A stretch of 14,958 nt of DNA from an archaeon (GTDB lineage: Archaea; Iainarchaeota; Iainarchaeia; Iainarchaeales; Iainarchaeaceae). Position 1 is the first letter of the stretch, and the number at the start of each line of letters is the position of its first letter. The notes beneath the pieces were generated by a model, which was not told the DNA's origin, did no database searches, and worked only from the letters and a program-made list of their open reading frames with translations. A program made the translations under genes and the position numbers. The stretch is from positions 1 to 14,958 of the forward strand of contig JANLGZ010000002.1 in the NCBI GenBank assembly GCA_024653905.1, given 5' to 3'. Positions 1-7,902 of this stretch are shown here, piece by piece.

Positions 1-486
1 GTTTTTTTTACCATAAATAAATTCGTTTATTGTAAAAACTTTGTATGCTGCATTTTCATCTTGTGTAAGTATTTTGGCTTTTTGTTTTTGGTCAACCACT
101 AAAATTAAATTATTACGTTCTACCAATCCAGTGGTTAATTTTGTTGTTCTTGCGTCCTTAACTGGTTCTAAAGGGTATCCTCCTTCGATGAGCTGTCTAC
201 GCATTCTTACAATCGGTTTACCCGATTCTGCATTTGTTCCTGCAGAACTAATCCGAATTGTATTAATTCCTCTTGCCAGAAGTGCTTTTCTTAATGAAAA
301 CTCAAATCCTTGACTTCTTGACATGTTTTCTTGACAAACAAAAAGAATTCCAGCCGTCCCTCTTTGAAATGAATTTTTTAATTCACTTGAAATTTTTTTG
401 TTAAAATCTCTGAGGCTTCTTTTATGCTTTGCGTTTCTTGCAGTTCTAATCCGAGTTATTTTTCTTTGTATTTTTCTCGAAATCAT
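1..486 (-). CDS. Low-molecular-weight protein tyrosine phosphatase-like protein, C-terminus beyond window
   Basis: The frame is open from an ATG at 486 to base 1 (162 codons, no stop), so the gene is partial at its 3' end. Residues 47-58 read ILFVCQENMSRS, which fits the LMW-PTP P-loop (C-x5-R-S) with catalytic Cys51 and Arg57. SSAGT at 80-84 and a later LILVVD segment at 127-132 match the family core (SAGT strand, ILxMD strand). The P-loop differs from the common CxGNxCRS form: Glu replaces Gly and Ser replaces the second Cys. About 45 basic residues precede the domain and are not typical. The general acid Asp near the C-terminus lies outside the window. Members dephosphorylate Tyr or Arg phosphate or reduce arsenate; which applies here cannot be told. 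It follows kae1 after 33 bases and may have its own promoter. Confidence 0.72.
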   Translation of the reverse strand, partial: MISRKIQRKITRIRTARNAKHKRSLRDFNKKISSELKNSFQRGTAGILFVCQENMSRSQGFEFSLRKALLARGINTIRISSAGTNAESGKPIVRMRRQLIEGGYPLEPVKDARTTKLTTGLVERNNLILVVDQKQKAKILTQDENAAYKVFTINEFIYGKKN

Positions 487-516
487 ATTAATTCAATATA
501 TTTTTAAGTTTTGAAC

Positions 517-524
517 TATTTAAA
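517..524 (-). promoter_or_regulatory. Possible TATA box for the LMW-PTP-like gene
   Basis: TTTAAATA on the minus strand overlaps the stop codon of kae1. It is centred about 34 bases upstream of the ATG at 486, so transcription would start near 494 and the leader would be very short or absent. The genome is AT-rich, so this match could be chance, and read-through from kae1 is equally possible. Confidence 0.3.
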
Positions 525-1497
525 CCCAGTTTATTTCTTCCAAATCAGTTCTGAATTTCTGGTTGGTTGTTGCTTTTTCAATTTCTGTTTTTCTTCCTGC
601 TTTGAACATTAAAATACCTGTCCAGCTAATCATTGCTCCGTTGTCAACTGCTAAAGGAGTTGGGCAAACAAACATTTTAACCCCGCGCTCTTTGCACATT
701 TCATTAATCATTTTCTGCAAAGCTTTTGAAGCAGCAACCCCGCCAACCAAAAGAACTTCTTTTTTTTCAGTGTGGGCTAAAGCCCTTTCCGTTACTTCTG
801 TAAGCATTGCAAAACCAGTGTGCATTAAAGAATAAGCCAAATCTTTTTCATCAACTTTACCAATTTTCTGCTTTGCGCTTGTCAGCAAACCAGAAAAATT
901 CAAATCCATTCCCTTTACAGAATAAGGTAATTCGATATAATTTTTTGCTTCAGAATACATTTTATCAATTATTGGACCAGCAGGAAAACCCAAACCCATT
1001 TGCCTTCCAAAAGAATCCAGTAAATTCCCAATACCAATATCAAGAGTTTCTCCATAAACCCTGTATTTTCCGGTTTCATAACCGATTATTTGCGAATTGC
1101 CTCCAGAAGCATAAACAACCAAAGGGTCTTTACAACCAGTTTTTTCTTTACCTATTTCAATATGTGCGACGCAGTGGTTAACCGCAACAAGAGGTTTATT
1201 ATGTAGAAGCGCGAGCAGTCTTGCAAGAGTAGCGCCCACGCTTAATGCAGGCCCCATTCCTGGGCCAGCACTGTAAGAAATTATATCAATATCTTTCCAT
1301 TTCAAATTCGCTTTTTCAAATGCATTTTTCAAAACAGTTGGAAACTTTTCCGCGTGGTGTTCTGCAAGTTCGCGGGGAATCATTCCCCCTTCTTCTGTTG
1401 TGAACGTGTCCTTTTCGTTTGCAAGAACCTCGCCTTTTTCGTTCACAATACCTATTCCTGCTGTATGGGCTGTGCTTTCAATTCCGAGGCAAATCAT
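520..1497 (-). CDS. kae1: Kae1, tRNA N6-threonylcarbamoyltransferase (KEOPS subunit)
   Basis: This is the ASKHA-fold catalytic subunit of KEOPS. It transfers threonylcarbamoyl from TC-AMP to A37 of ANN-decoding tRNAs. The 325-aa length is normal for a stand-alone Kae1. The N-terminus has the phosphate-binding GIESTAHT. Metal ligands are visible as His108 and His112 (NHCVAHIE) and Asp285 (PLAVDNGAM). ASGGNSQII (130-138) and LLVGGVAAS (249-257) are the other nucleotide-fold loops. There is no Bud32 kinase domain at the C-terminus, unlike the fusions of many archaea, so Bud32 must be elsewhere or absent. GGTGA lies 5 bases before the ATG. It is downstream of sua5, which makes its substrate TC-AMP. 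Confidence 0.96.
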   Translation of the reverse strand: MICLGIESTAHTAGIGIVNEKGEVLANEKDTFTTEEGGMIPRELAEHHAEKFPTVLKNAFEKANLKWKDIDIISYSAGPGMGPALSVGATLARLLALLHNKPLVAVNHCVAHIEIGKEKTGCKDPLVVYASGGNSQIIGYETGKYRVYGETLDIGIGNLLDSFGRQMGLGFPAGPIIDKMYSEAKNYIELPYSVKGMDLNFSGLLTSAKQKIGKVDEKDLAYSLMHTGFAMLTEVTERALAHTEKKEVLLVGGVAASKALQKMINEMCKERGVKMFVCPTPLAVDNGAMISWTGILMFKAGRKTEIEKATTNQKFRTDLEEINWV

Positions 1498-1533
1498 TTT
1501 TTCACCAAAAAAACTTTTTTTACAAAACCATTT

Positions 1534-2115
1534 TTATTTTTCCAATGCTTTTTGTATTTCCTTTTCCGATATTTTTCCTTTTCTCACAATTTTATTTTCT
1601 TCCAAATCATAAACCGTGCTTGGTTCTGCTTTTGGAAGTGTTCCCGCATCAATTAATAATATTTCTTCCCCGAAATATTTTTTTACTTCTTCTCCAGAAA
1701 ATGCAGGCTTTTTTCCGTGTAAATTTGCTGAGGTTGCGGTTATTGGTTTTCCGAATTTCCGCGAAAGCTGGTTTGCAATTTCATTTGAAGAAATTCTAAA
1801 CCCAACCTTTTCCTTACTCAAAAAATCAGGTACGCTTTTCTTTTTCTTTGCAATTAAAGTTAATGGTCCTGGCATAAATTTTTCAACTAATTTCAAACCA
1901 TTTTCTCCCAAATCAGCTAATTCATCAATCATCTGCTTTGAAGCAACAATCAAAAGTACAGGTTTATCATAATGCTCTTTTTTCATTTCATGTAATTTTT
2001 TAATTGCTTTTTCATTAAAAGGATCGCATGCCAAACCATAACTTGTTTCTGTTGGAAATGCGATTATTTTTCCTTCGCGTAATGCTGTTACTCCTTTTTC
2101 AATTTCAGAATCCAT
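1534..2115 (-). CDS. sua5: Sua5/YrdC/TsaC, threonylcarbamoyl-AMP synthase
   Basis: The enzyme makes TC-AMP from threonine, bicarbonate and ATP, the first step of tRNA t6A37 synthesis. The protein has 193 aa from the chosen start and is a YrdC domain alone, without the C-terminal Sua5 domain. Family features visible are AFPTETSYGLACD near residues 19-31, KPVLLIVAS, the GPLTLI segment, VGFRIS and ITATSANLHGKKPAF. The ATG at 2115 is preferred because it starts 4 bases after the CPBP stop with GGTG about 7 bases upstream. An upstream in-frame start at 2142 would overlap the CPBP gene and add nine residues unlike the family. It lies just upstream of kae1, so the two main t6A enzymes are co-expressed. 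Confidence 0.93.
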   Translation of the reverse strand: MDSEIEKGVTALREGKIIAFPTETSYGLACDPFNEKAIKKLHEMKKEHYDKPVLLIVASKQMIDELADLGENGLKLVEKFMPGPLTLIAKKKKSVPDFLSKEKVGFRISSNEIANQLSRKFGKPITATSANLHGKKPAFSGEEVKKYFGEEILLIDAGTLPKAEPSTVYDLEENKIVRKGKISEKEIQKALEK

Positions 2116-2119
2116 TTTT

Positions 2120-2656
2120 TTACACCATAAAACTAATTGCAACTAAATTGTAAAGCAAATGCCCCACATAATTTGGGAGTATTCTTCCGTGCTGTTTGTA
2201 AGCAATTGCAAGTACCATTCCTAAAAATACAGCGCCAACAATTTCCCCTATTGAACCGTAACCATAATGAGTTATTCCAAAAAGAACACTTGAAATAACA
2301 ACTCCTGCTCTTGGGACCAGGAATGCTCTGAAAAAAAATTCTTCAAGAAAAACCCGTACAAGAAAAAAGTAAACAAGCAGTAAAGGTGAAAGTCCCACAA
2401 TGCTATTTATTCCATCCTGAACTCCCTGCAAATCATTTAATCCGATTATAAAAAACAAAAACGATAGTAAGAATGAGTATATTAAAAGTGCAAGGAATAT
2501 TTTGCTCGAAAGAGCCATGTCCTCTATTGCCCCTTTTGTTTTGAAACCAAAATCTTTAAGGTTAGGTTTCTTTTTTTCAACAATAAGTATGAAAAGCAGT
2601 GGCAATAAAAGTAAGCCGAAATCAAGCAAAAAATTGGTTAAGAGGGTTTCCAACAT
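2120..2656 (-). CDS. CPBP-family intramembrane glutamic endopeptidase (Abi/Rce1-like)
   Basis: This is a 178-aa, very hydrophobic protein with about five to six membrane segments. It carries the full CPBP catalytic set: E105-E106-x3-R110 (EEFFFR), F126-x3-H130 (FGITH) and H166-x3-N170 (HLLYN). Relatives cleave peptides within the membrane, for example CAAX proteins in eukaryotes and bacteriocin or immunity substrates in bacteria; archaeal roles are mostly unknown. GGGGA precedes the ATG. Its position between S27ae and sua5 interrupts the usual S27ae-kae1 order, so it is probably an accessory insertion. The substrate cannot be inferred from the context. Confidence 0.88.
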   Translation of the reverse strand: MLETLLTNFLLDFGLLLLPLLFILIVEKKKPNLKDFGFKTKGAIEDMALSSKIFLALLIYSFLLSFLFFIIGLNDLQGVQDGINSIVGLSPLLLVYFFLVRVFLEEFFFRAFLVPRAGVVISSVLFGITHYGYGSIGEIVGAVFLGMVLAIAYKQHGRILPNYVGHLLYNLVAISFMV

Positions 2657-2668
2657 TGGAATCCCCTT

Positions 2669-2872
2669 TTATTTGTGTTCTGTAAAACCACATTTTCCAC
2701 AATGGGTTCTTTTTGCATGTTCAGCCATGAAGACTCCTGCTCCGCATTTTGGACAGGATTTTTTTCTAATTACTTTGTCCCCTTCTATTTTGTAAGCTGT
2801 TGGCCCCTTTTTAATACTGGGGTGTTTTTTTCTCTTGGTTTTTGGTTTTGCTTCTTTTTCTTTTTTAGCCAT
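2669..2872 (-). CDS. rps27ae: Ribosomal protein S27ae (eS31)
   Basis: A 67-aa small-subunit protein with a lysine-rich N-terminal tail (residues 1-22) and a C-terminal zinc ribbon with all four ligands, C40-x2-C43 and C58-x2-C61 (SCPKCGAG and THCGKCGF). There is no ubiquitin fusion, as expected in Archaea. It starts 6 bases after the S24e stop. The S24e-S27ae pairing is standard in archaeal genomes. Confidence 0.95.
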   Translation of the reverse strand: MAKKEKEAKPKTKRKKHPSIKKGPTAYKIEGDKVIRKKSCPKCGAGVFMAEHAKRTHCGKCGFTEHK

Positions 2873-2878
2873 TCAAAA

Positions 2879-3226
2879 TCATTCCTTTTTTTCCTCAGCA
2901 ACTACTGCTGGAGCTTCCTCTTTCTTTTTCACTACTTTCTTTTCTTCTTCCTTGCCAAAATTCCTTACAAGAATATATTTCAATTCTGTTTTTTTCATTT
3001 GAGCTTCGTTCTTGTAAATTCTTGCAACTCCTTTCATCTCTGCTGTTCCATAGCTTGTATTAAAAACATCAACAACCAATAATTTTTCATCAGCGTTTGT
3101 TTGTGCAGCAACCTGTTTTCTTAGTTCCTGCCTTGATGGGGTTATTTGTGTTTCCTTTACTGTGAAGTTTACTTCTTCCCTGTTCAATAAGGGATTTTCA
3201 TTTCTGTTTTCAATTTGTACTCTCAT
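2879..3226 (-). CDS. rps24e: Ribosomal protein S24e
   Basis: Small-subunit protein. The N-terminus (RNENPLLNREEVNF) and the YGTAEMKGVARIY segment are diagnostic of S24e. About 20 C-terminal residues are a Lys/Glu/Ala tail, which is longer than the compact core. The start is ambiguous: GTG at 3235, ATG at 3229 or ATG at 3226. The GTG lies inside the AGGTGA ribosome binding site at 3237-3232, so it is unlikely. The ATG at 3226 gives the best spacing (5 bases) and a family-like N-terminus. The upstream spt4 stop at 3232 lies in the same ribosome binding site. Confidence 0.95.
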   Translation of the reverse strand: MRVQIENRNENPLLNREEVNFTVKETQITPSRQELRKQVAAQTNADEKLLVVDVFNTSYGTAEMKGVARIYKNEAQMKKTELKYILVRNFGKEEEKKVVKKKEEAPAVVAEEKKE

Positions 3227-3231
3227 CATTT

Positions 3232-3429
3232 TCACCTGCTTAACCTTAAAGCATATTTTCCTGCTTTTGTAATTCCCATTTTTTGTCCTATTTCTGATGC
3301 TTCCGCATTAATTATTACTGTGTATCCTCTCCAAAAAGTTGTGAATGAGTTTGATCCGCAAATCGGACAAACATCTCCGCCTTCTTCAAGAACATAACGG
3401 CAACTTCTGCATGCTTTCTGCTGTTTCAT
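3232..3429 (-). CDS. spt4: Transcription elongation factor Spt4 (RpoE2)
   Basis: A 65-aa zinc protein that pairs with Spt5 to clamp RNA polymerase during elongation. It has ligands C7-x2-C10 and C21-x2-C24, then SFTTFWRGYTVIINAE, a typical Spt4 core. Its ATG overlaps the stop of rpoE1 (ATGA), so it is translationally coupled to that gene. The rpoE1-spt4-S24e-S27ae order is conserved in Archaea. Confidence 0.95.
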   Translation of the reverse strand: MKQQKACRSCRYVLEEGGDVCPICGSNSFTTFWRGYTVIINAEASEIGQKMGITKAGKYALRLSR

Positions 3430-4067
3430 TTTTTTGCCTCTTTCTTTTCATTTTTTTTATCTTCTTTTCTTGGTCCTGCACCCTCATGAGTGTGAGTCGG
3501 ATTCCCTTTAGGAGGTGTTTTCTTGGATTTTTCTGCAAGCTTTGCCCATTCATCTTTTCCAAGTCCTTCCTGTCTCATTGTTAATCCAATTTTTGAACTT
3601 GAAATGGTTCCTTTAAGACTGACAGTTACAATTCTTGCTTTAACAACATCCTTTACTGTGAGCTTTCTTTTTGTTTCTTTTCCAACAAATCCTGGTAATT
3701 TTGCATCATAATTAATGTAATCATCCATTATTTGACTTACATGAATCAATCCCTCTAATGGGCCTGTTTTTATGAATGCTCCGAATTCGGTTACATCTGA
3801 AATTTCACCTTCCACTAGTTCGTGAACCTGTGGTTTATAAGCTATCATTCCAACATCAGTTTCGTAATAAGCTGCTCCATCCCCTGGAACAATTTTTCCA
3901 TCGCCAATATTTCCTATTTCAGTTACTGCAATTATTACTCCAATATCCTCATCCATAACTCCTTCATATACTTCTTTTGCCTGCTTTAACAGTATCTCTT
4001 TCAGTTTTCCACCTATATCTGCAGGAGGAACCCTGATTGTGTCAGTTATTGTATAGTTCATGTACAT
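3426..4067 (-). CDS. rpoE1: DNA-directed RNA polymerase subunit Rpo7 (RpoE1)
   Basis: Stalk subunit of archaeal RNA polymerase, homologous to eukaryotic Rpb7. The N-terminal tip domain begins MYMNYTITDTIRVPP. An S1/OB domain follows, with VEGEISDVTEFGAFIKTG and GLIHVSQIMDDY. The last ~35 residues are a charged tail (rich in Lys, Glu, Pro) beyond the usual end near GLGKDEW. The ATG at 4067 is chosen because GAGGTGA lies 8 bases upstream; an earlier in-frame GTG at 4079 lies within that binding site. The protein is 213 aa from this start. Confidence 0.95.
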   Translation of the reverse strand: MYMNYTITDTIRVPPADIGGKLKEILLKQAKEVYEGVMDEDIGVIIAVTEIGNIGDGKIVPGDGAAYYETDVGMIAYKPQVHELVEGEISDVTEFGAFIKTGPLEGLIHVSQIMDDYINYDAKLPGFVGKETKRKLTVKDVVKARIVTVSLKGTISSSKIGLTMRQEGLGKDEWAKLAEKSKKTPPKGNPTHTHEGAGPRKEDKKNEKKEAKK

Positions 4068-4081
4068 TTTTTTGCTCACCT

Positions 4082-4462
4082 CTAGGCCATTTCCAAGAAT
4101 TTTCTTTGCCTTAAGTATAACACGCGACCATTCATTTCTCTTACGGAATCTTTTAATGCTTTATCATTAGTCGCTATAATTGCCTCAGAAGCCATTTTTT
4201 TAAGAGCTTCATCAGCATTCTTTTCATTATTTTCAATTATTTTCACTTTATTATTCTCAATTGCCATTTTAGCCACATTTACTTCTTTTCTAAGGACCCG
4301 TCCCTCGCCCGCAAGTCTATCTAATTCTTCCATAACCTGCTTTGGCACCAAAAATTCCACATTTCCAAACATTTTTTTTGTCTCCTGAAAAACATCAATC
4401 TTAAACCTTGCAATATTAAGTAACATGTTGGTATCAAAAGCAACTTTATTTTGAGATACCAT
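4082..4462 (-). CDS. PIN-domain protein, Fcf1/Utp24-like rRNA-processing nuclease family
   Basis: A 126-aa single PIN domain. The acidic metal-binding set is visible: D10 (AFDTNML), E46 (VMEELDRL), D84 (NADEAL) and D100 (ATNDKAL). In Archaea this small PIN family sits beside aIF2 gamma and RpoE1 and is grouped with FCF1-type rRNA-processing nucleases. It could alternatively be an RNA-cleaving toxin-like PIN, but no antitoxin gene is adjacent and the conserved cluster argues for a housekeeping role. It begins inside the end of the aIF2 gamma gene (17-base overlap). Confidence 0.85.
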   Translation of the reverse strand: MVSQNKVAFDTNMLLNIARFKIDVFQETKKMFGNVEFLVPKQVMEELDRLAGEGRVLRKEVNVAKMAIENNKVKIIENNEKNADEALKKMASEAIIATNDKALKDSVREMNGRVLYLRQRKFLEMA

Positions 4463-5648
4463 ATGCCCTTAGCCTCCAGCCACTTTTTTCTCTTTTGCTT
4501 ATTGCAACCTGTTGTCCCTTTTCTATTACTACCGGGCTTTTTAAAACAAAATCAAGTTCATTTTTGCTTCCTATTTTAGCAACCTGCCCAACAGCGGTTG
4601 TTGTTCCGATTGCCAAAACAACAAAATCATTCGCTTTCAATTCTTCTTCTTTAGTTGTAATTAATCTTTCCACAGTATGAACCTCTAAAGTAACCTGTTT
4701 GGTTGGCTTTGGTAACTTTCCAGGTTTTGCAATCATTTGACCGCGCATTTCATCATTCTTTGTAAAAAAAGCATCCAGCTTTGTTCCAACAGCTATTAAT
4801 CCCCCAGCTCCAGCTTCATCAATGCTTCCGCCTTCAACACCTAAACTAACAACTTCAGTTTCAATTGGTTTTCCATCAATGCCGGGAGTTATTTCTATTT
4901 TATCCCCTGCCTTTAAAGTTCCGCTTACAATACTTCCGCCAATAACTCCGCCTTTCAAATCCTCAATTTTTGTGCCCGGTTTATTAATATCAAAACTTCT
5001 AGCCACATACATTTTCAAATCCTTAGATTTATCATGCTTTGGAGTTGGAATGTGTGTTTCAATTGCTTCAATTAAAAGATCAATATTAACTCCTTGGTTT
5101 GCGGAAATTGGAATTATTGGAGAATTTTCATAACCATATTCTTTGAGAAATTTTGTTATTTCATCGTGGCTTTCTTTTGCTCTTTTCATATCAACCAAAT
5201 CAATTTTATTTTGTGCAACCACAACATTTTTTACTTTTGAAACACTCAAAGCCATTAAGTGTTCAGCAGTTCTTGGCTGAGGGCATTTTTCATTAGCCGC
5301 AATAACAAGAACAGCGCCTTGCATTAAAGCAGCTCCGCTTAGCATTGTTGCCATTAATGTTTCATGTCCTGGTGCATCCACAAATGAAACTCTTCTTAAC
5401 TGAACAGCTTTTCCGGTTTCACATTTACCGCTAACATTATATCCTTCTGCTCCTTTTGCGTTTTCACATTTATAAAATGTAGCATCCGCATACCCTAACC
5501 TAATTGAAATTCCCTGCTTTAATTCTTCGGAGTGGGTGTCAGCCCATTTTCCGGTTAAGGCTTGAACTAAGGATGTTTTGCCGTGATCAACATGTCCTAT
5601 CATGCCAATGTTAATTTCGGCTTGCTGTCCAGTTTTTCGTTTTGTCAT
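4446..5648 (-). CDS. eif2g: Translation initiation factor aIF2 subunit gamma
   Basis: The GTPase core of aIF2, which delivers initiator Met-tRNA to the small subunit. In its 400 aa, G1 is GHVDHGKTS (18-26), G3 is DAPGHE (91-96) and G4 is NKID (147-150). Domain II is marked by VARSFDINKPGT and LKGGVIGGSIVSG. The C-terminus GWRLRAYGISK is typical of domain III. The zinc knuckle between G2 and G3 normally has two CxxC pairs; here only C61 and C76 remain (KCENA and KCETG), so zinc binding is probably lost. A weak GTGA precedes the ATG. It follows S6e, as usual in Archaea. Confidence 0.96.
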   Translation of the reverse strand: MTKRKTGQQAEINIGMIGHVDHGKTSLVQALTGKWADTHSEELKQGISIRLGYADATFYKCENAKGAEGYNVSGKCETGKAVQLRRVSFVDAPGHETLMATMLSGAALMQGAVLVIAANEKCPQPRTAEHLMALSVSKVKNVVVAQNKIDLVDMKRAKESHDEITKFLKEYGYENSPIIPISANQGVNIDLLIEAIETHIPTPKHDKSKDLKMYVARSFDINKPGTKIEDLKGGVIGGSIVSGTLKAGDKIEITPGIDGKPIETEVVSLGVEGGSIDEAGAGGLIAVGTKLDAFFTKNDEMRGQMIAKPGKLPKPTKQVTLEVHTVERLITTKEEELKANDFVVLAIGTTTAVGQVAKIGSKNELDFVLKSPVVIEKGQQVAISKREKSGWRLRAYGISK

Positions 5649-5659
5649 TTTTTGTCACA

Positions 5660-6124
5660 TTAATGTCTTGCTTTTTTTGTTGGCGGAGCTATTGGTACAC
5701 TGCCCACATTTGCCAGAGATTCCTTTACTGCTCTTTCCGTAAAGGATAATTCTTCTTCTGGTGTTTTTGCTACTTCTCCACCAAGAAGTTCTGCAAGTTT
5801 TTTGCTTCCTTCTTTGATAACTTTAAGGTTAATTTGAGAAATTTCTTCACTAATTAAGTTTCCTCTTTTTGAAACCTTTTTTCTTATTCCGTGTTTTGCA
5901 TTTGTTACAATGTAAATTTTTTTCCTGTTTGACCCCTCTAAATCAGGTCTTAATGGAAAACCCTGTTTATCTGAACCGCCAGTTATTTTAGCTTTATAAC
6001 CTTCTAGGCCAAACAAACCTAATTCTATTTCTTCCCCTATTTTTTTACCAATAAATGGTTTTGGATTATCAATTTTTTTGATATATGCTTTTTTTGTTTT
6101 TGGATCTGACACCACTAAATTCAT
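5660..6124 (-). CDS. rps6e: Ribosomal protein S6e
   Basis: Small-subunit protein of 154 aa. The signature region is ITGGSDKQGFPLRPDLEG (residues 47-64), followed by RKKIYIVTNAKHGIRKKV. The C-terminal ~50 residues, with a KKLAELLGG helix and a basic end, are somewhat longer than the archaeal core. The ribosome binding site AAGGAGGTAA is the strongest in the operon with that of L7Ae. It lies between aIF5B and aIF2 gamma. Confidence 0.95.
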   Translation of the reverse strand: MNLVVSDPKTKKAYIKKIDNPKPFIGKKIGEEIELGLFGLEGYKAKITGGSDKQGFPLRPDLEGSNRKKIYIVTNAKHGIRKKVSKRGNLISEEISQINLKVIKEGSKKLAELLGGEVAKTPEEELSFTERAVKESLANVGSVPIAPPTKKARH

Positions 6125-6139
6125 TTCGAATTACCTCCT

Positions 6140-7897
6140 TTAAGCTTCAACTTCCTCTCGTTGTTCCATTTTTCTTATTTCATCAATTAACTCAACTTCT
6201 CCCTGAGTAAAAGAATCAATAATCGTCATTAGTTCACTGAAATGTTTCTGCGGAATGTAACTGTAAAGTTCATCCTTTTCAAACAGATTTTTTTCCACAA
6301 TTGCATTTTCTATTGAAACAGCAACTTCCATTCCTTTTGTTGCCTCATCAATTTCCTTTCCTTCATTCTGAATGCTTCTGACTTTACCAATAACTTCTCC
6401 GTTCTTCATTAATTTGATTTCCTTTTTCAGTTTTCCTTCAATAATTCTAACTCCAACAACAGCTGGTTTGCTGTTTCTGAAAACGTGGTTAGGCATAACA
6501 TAAATTTTAACTGGCATTACAAGGTTTGAAAGTTTTGATTTTTTGTCCTTATCCTTTTCTCTTTGCACCCATTCTTCATACTCTTCTAATAATCTGTAAA
6601 CAACATCATTTTCAAAAATTTTCACATTTCTTTTCTGTGCTTCAATTTTTGCAGGCTCGCTCACTTTTGTATGGAAAGCAAAAATAACTCCCTTGAACTT
6701 ATCTTTTTCAGCAACAGATTCTATTTCCAAAACATCTTTCCTTGGAATTTCTCCTACGTCTGCTTTCTTTACTTTAATTCCCCTATCTGCTAAAAGTTTC
6801 AAAATAGCCTCCAATGAACCAAGAGTATTGCTTCTTACTATTGGACCTATTGCATCTGAATCTATTTTAATTTTCTGAATTTCATCCATAATTTCTTTTT
6901 CAGCTTCAATTGTATAATGCCTTACCGGAGAACCGCTCAAAGCATCATCTAAATTTGGAGCGGATATTTTAACTCCTGCTGCAGCATGAATCTCTTTAAC
7001 ATTATTATATTTTTCATTAGGGCTTCCTTCTCCAACAGGTTTTGGTTCCAGTAAAGCGCGAATTTTGGTTTTTATAATTCCGTTTTTTCCGCCAACAGCT
7101 ATTTCTTCTCCAACACTTAACATTCCATCATAAATTATAACATCAATTGTTTTTCCCAATCCCTTTTCTTCCTTAACTTCCAAAACAGTTCCTTTACAAT
7201 TTCCTTTTTCATGAACCTCAAGTTTTTTTTCTAAATATTTTTGTGACAACCCTGCAATAAACATCAAAAGTTCTGGTGTTCCTACTTTCATTTTTGCAGA
7301 CATCGGAATAATTGTTACTTCTTTTGTAAAATCAGCAACCCTATCAAATCTTTCGCTTGGAAAACCTATTGTGTGAAGTTGTCCAACAAGTTCATAAATT
7401 TTAGTTTCTAATCTTTCCAAAACTTCAGGTCTCTGAATTTTTAGTGATTCAGAAATACTTCCTTCCTGCAAAGTCCATCCTTGCAGAGTATCAATCTTGT
7501 TTGCTGCAACTATAAATGGTGTTTTGTAGGTTTTCAAAATCTCAATTGCTTCTTTAGTTTGTTCTTGTAATCCTTTGTGAATATCAACCACAACAACAGC
7601 CAAATCAGCAATGCTTCCGCCTCTTTTTCTTAGTGTTGTAAATGCTTCATGCCCAGGGGTATCAATAAATAAAAGTCCTGGGATTTTCAAATCAAATTTA
7701 TATTTTGTTAGTAGTTCCCCTGCTTGTTTATCAATAATTTTTATTGATAATTCTGTTGCACCAATGTGCTGGGTTATTCCTCCAGCTTCCTTTTCTGCTA
7801 CAGAGCTGCCTCTAACAGAATCAAGTATTCTGGTTTTGCCTGCATCAACATGGCCCAGTACAGTAATTATTGGTTTTCTGATTTTTATTTCACTCAT
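6140..7897 (-). CDS. infB: Translation initiation factor aIF5B (IF2-like GTPase)
   Basis: The GTPase promotes ribosomal subunit joining and stabilises initiator tRNA. From the ATG at 7897 it has 585 aa, the normal archaeal length, and no intein. G1 is GHVDAGKT (15-22), switch I is GGITQHIGAT (40-49), G3 is DTPGHEAF (79-86) and G4 is NKID (133-136). Domain II, the alpha/beta domain III (GVIFAFHTKVS) and C-terminal domain IV (VKIYVMPNHVFRNSKPAVVGV) follow. GAGTGA lies 5 bases before the ATG. A GTG at 7906 is also possible: it would overlap the stop of the preceding 32-aa frame (GTGA) and add three residues. Confidence 0.96.
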   Translation of the reverse strand: MSEIKIRKPIITVLGHVDAGKTRILDSVRGSSVAEKEAGGITQHIGATELSIKIIDKQAGELLTKYKFDLKIPGLLFIDTPGHEAFTTLRKRGGSIADLAVVVVDIHKGLQEQTKEAIEILKTYKTPFIVAANKIDTLQGWTLQEGSISESLKIQRPEVLERLETKIYELVGQLHTIGFPSERFDRVADFTKEVTIIPMSAKMKVGTPELLMFIAGLSQKYLEKKLEVHEKGNCKGTVLEVKEEKGLGKTIDVIIYDGMLSVGEEIAVGGKNGIIKTKIRALLEPKPVGEGSPNEKYNNVKEIHAAAGVKISAPNLDDALSGSPVRHYTIEAEKEIMDEIQKIKIDSDAIGPIVRSNTLGSLEAILKLLADRGIKVKKADVGEIPRKDVLEIESVAEKDKFKGVIFAFHTKVSEPAKIEAQKRNVKIFENDVVYRLLEEYEEWVQREKDKDKKSKLSNLVMPVKIYVMPNHVFRNSKPAVVGVRIIEGKLKKEIKLMKNGEVIGKVRSIQNEGKEIDEATKGMEVAVSIENAIVEKNLFEKDELYSYIPQKHFSELMTIIDSFTQGEVELIDEIRKMEQREEVEA

Positions 7898-7902
7898 TTT
7901 AT

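Noticed and set aside
41..313. Plus-strand open frame of 90 codons near the left end
   Set aside because: It is antisense to the LMW-PTP-like gene, whose P-loop and SAGT motifs are clear; the plus-strand frame shows no domain and no ribosome binding site.
4068..4079. GTG start for RpoE1 four codons upstream
   Set aside because: The GTG is part of the GGTGA ribosome binding site of the ATG at 4067, and the added residues are not family-like.
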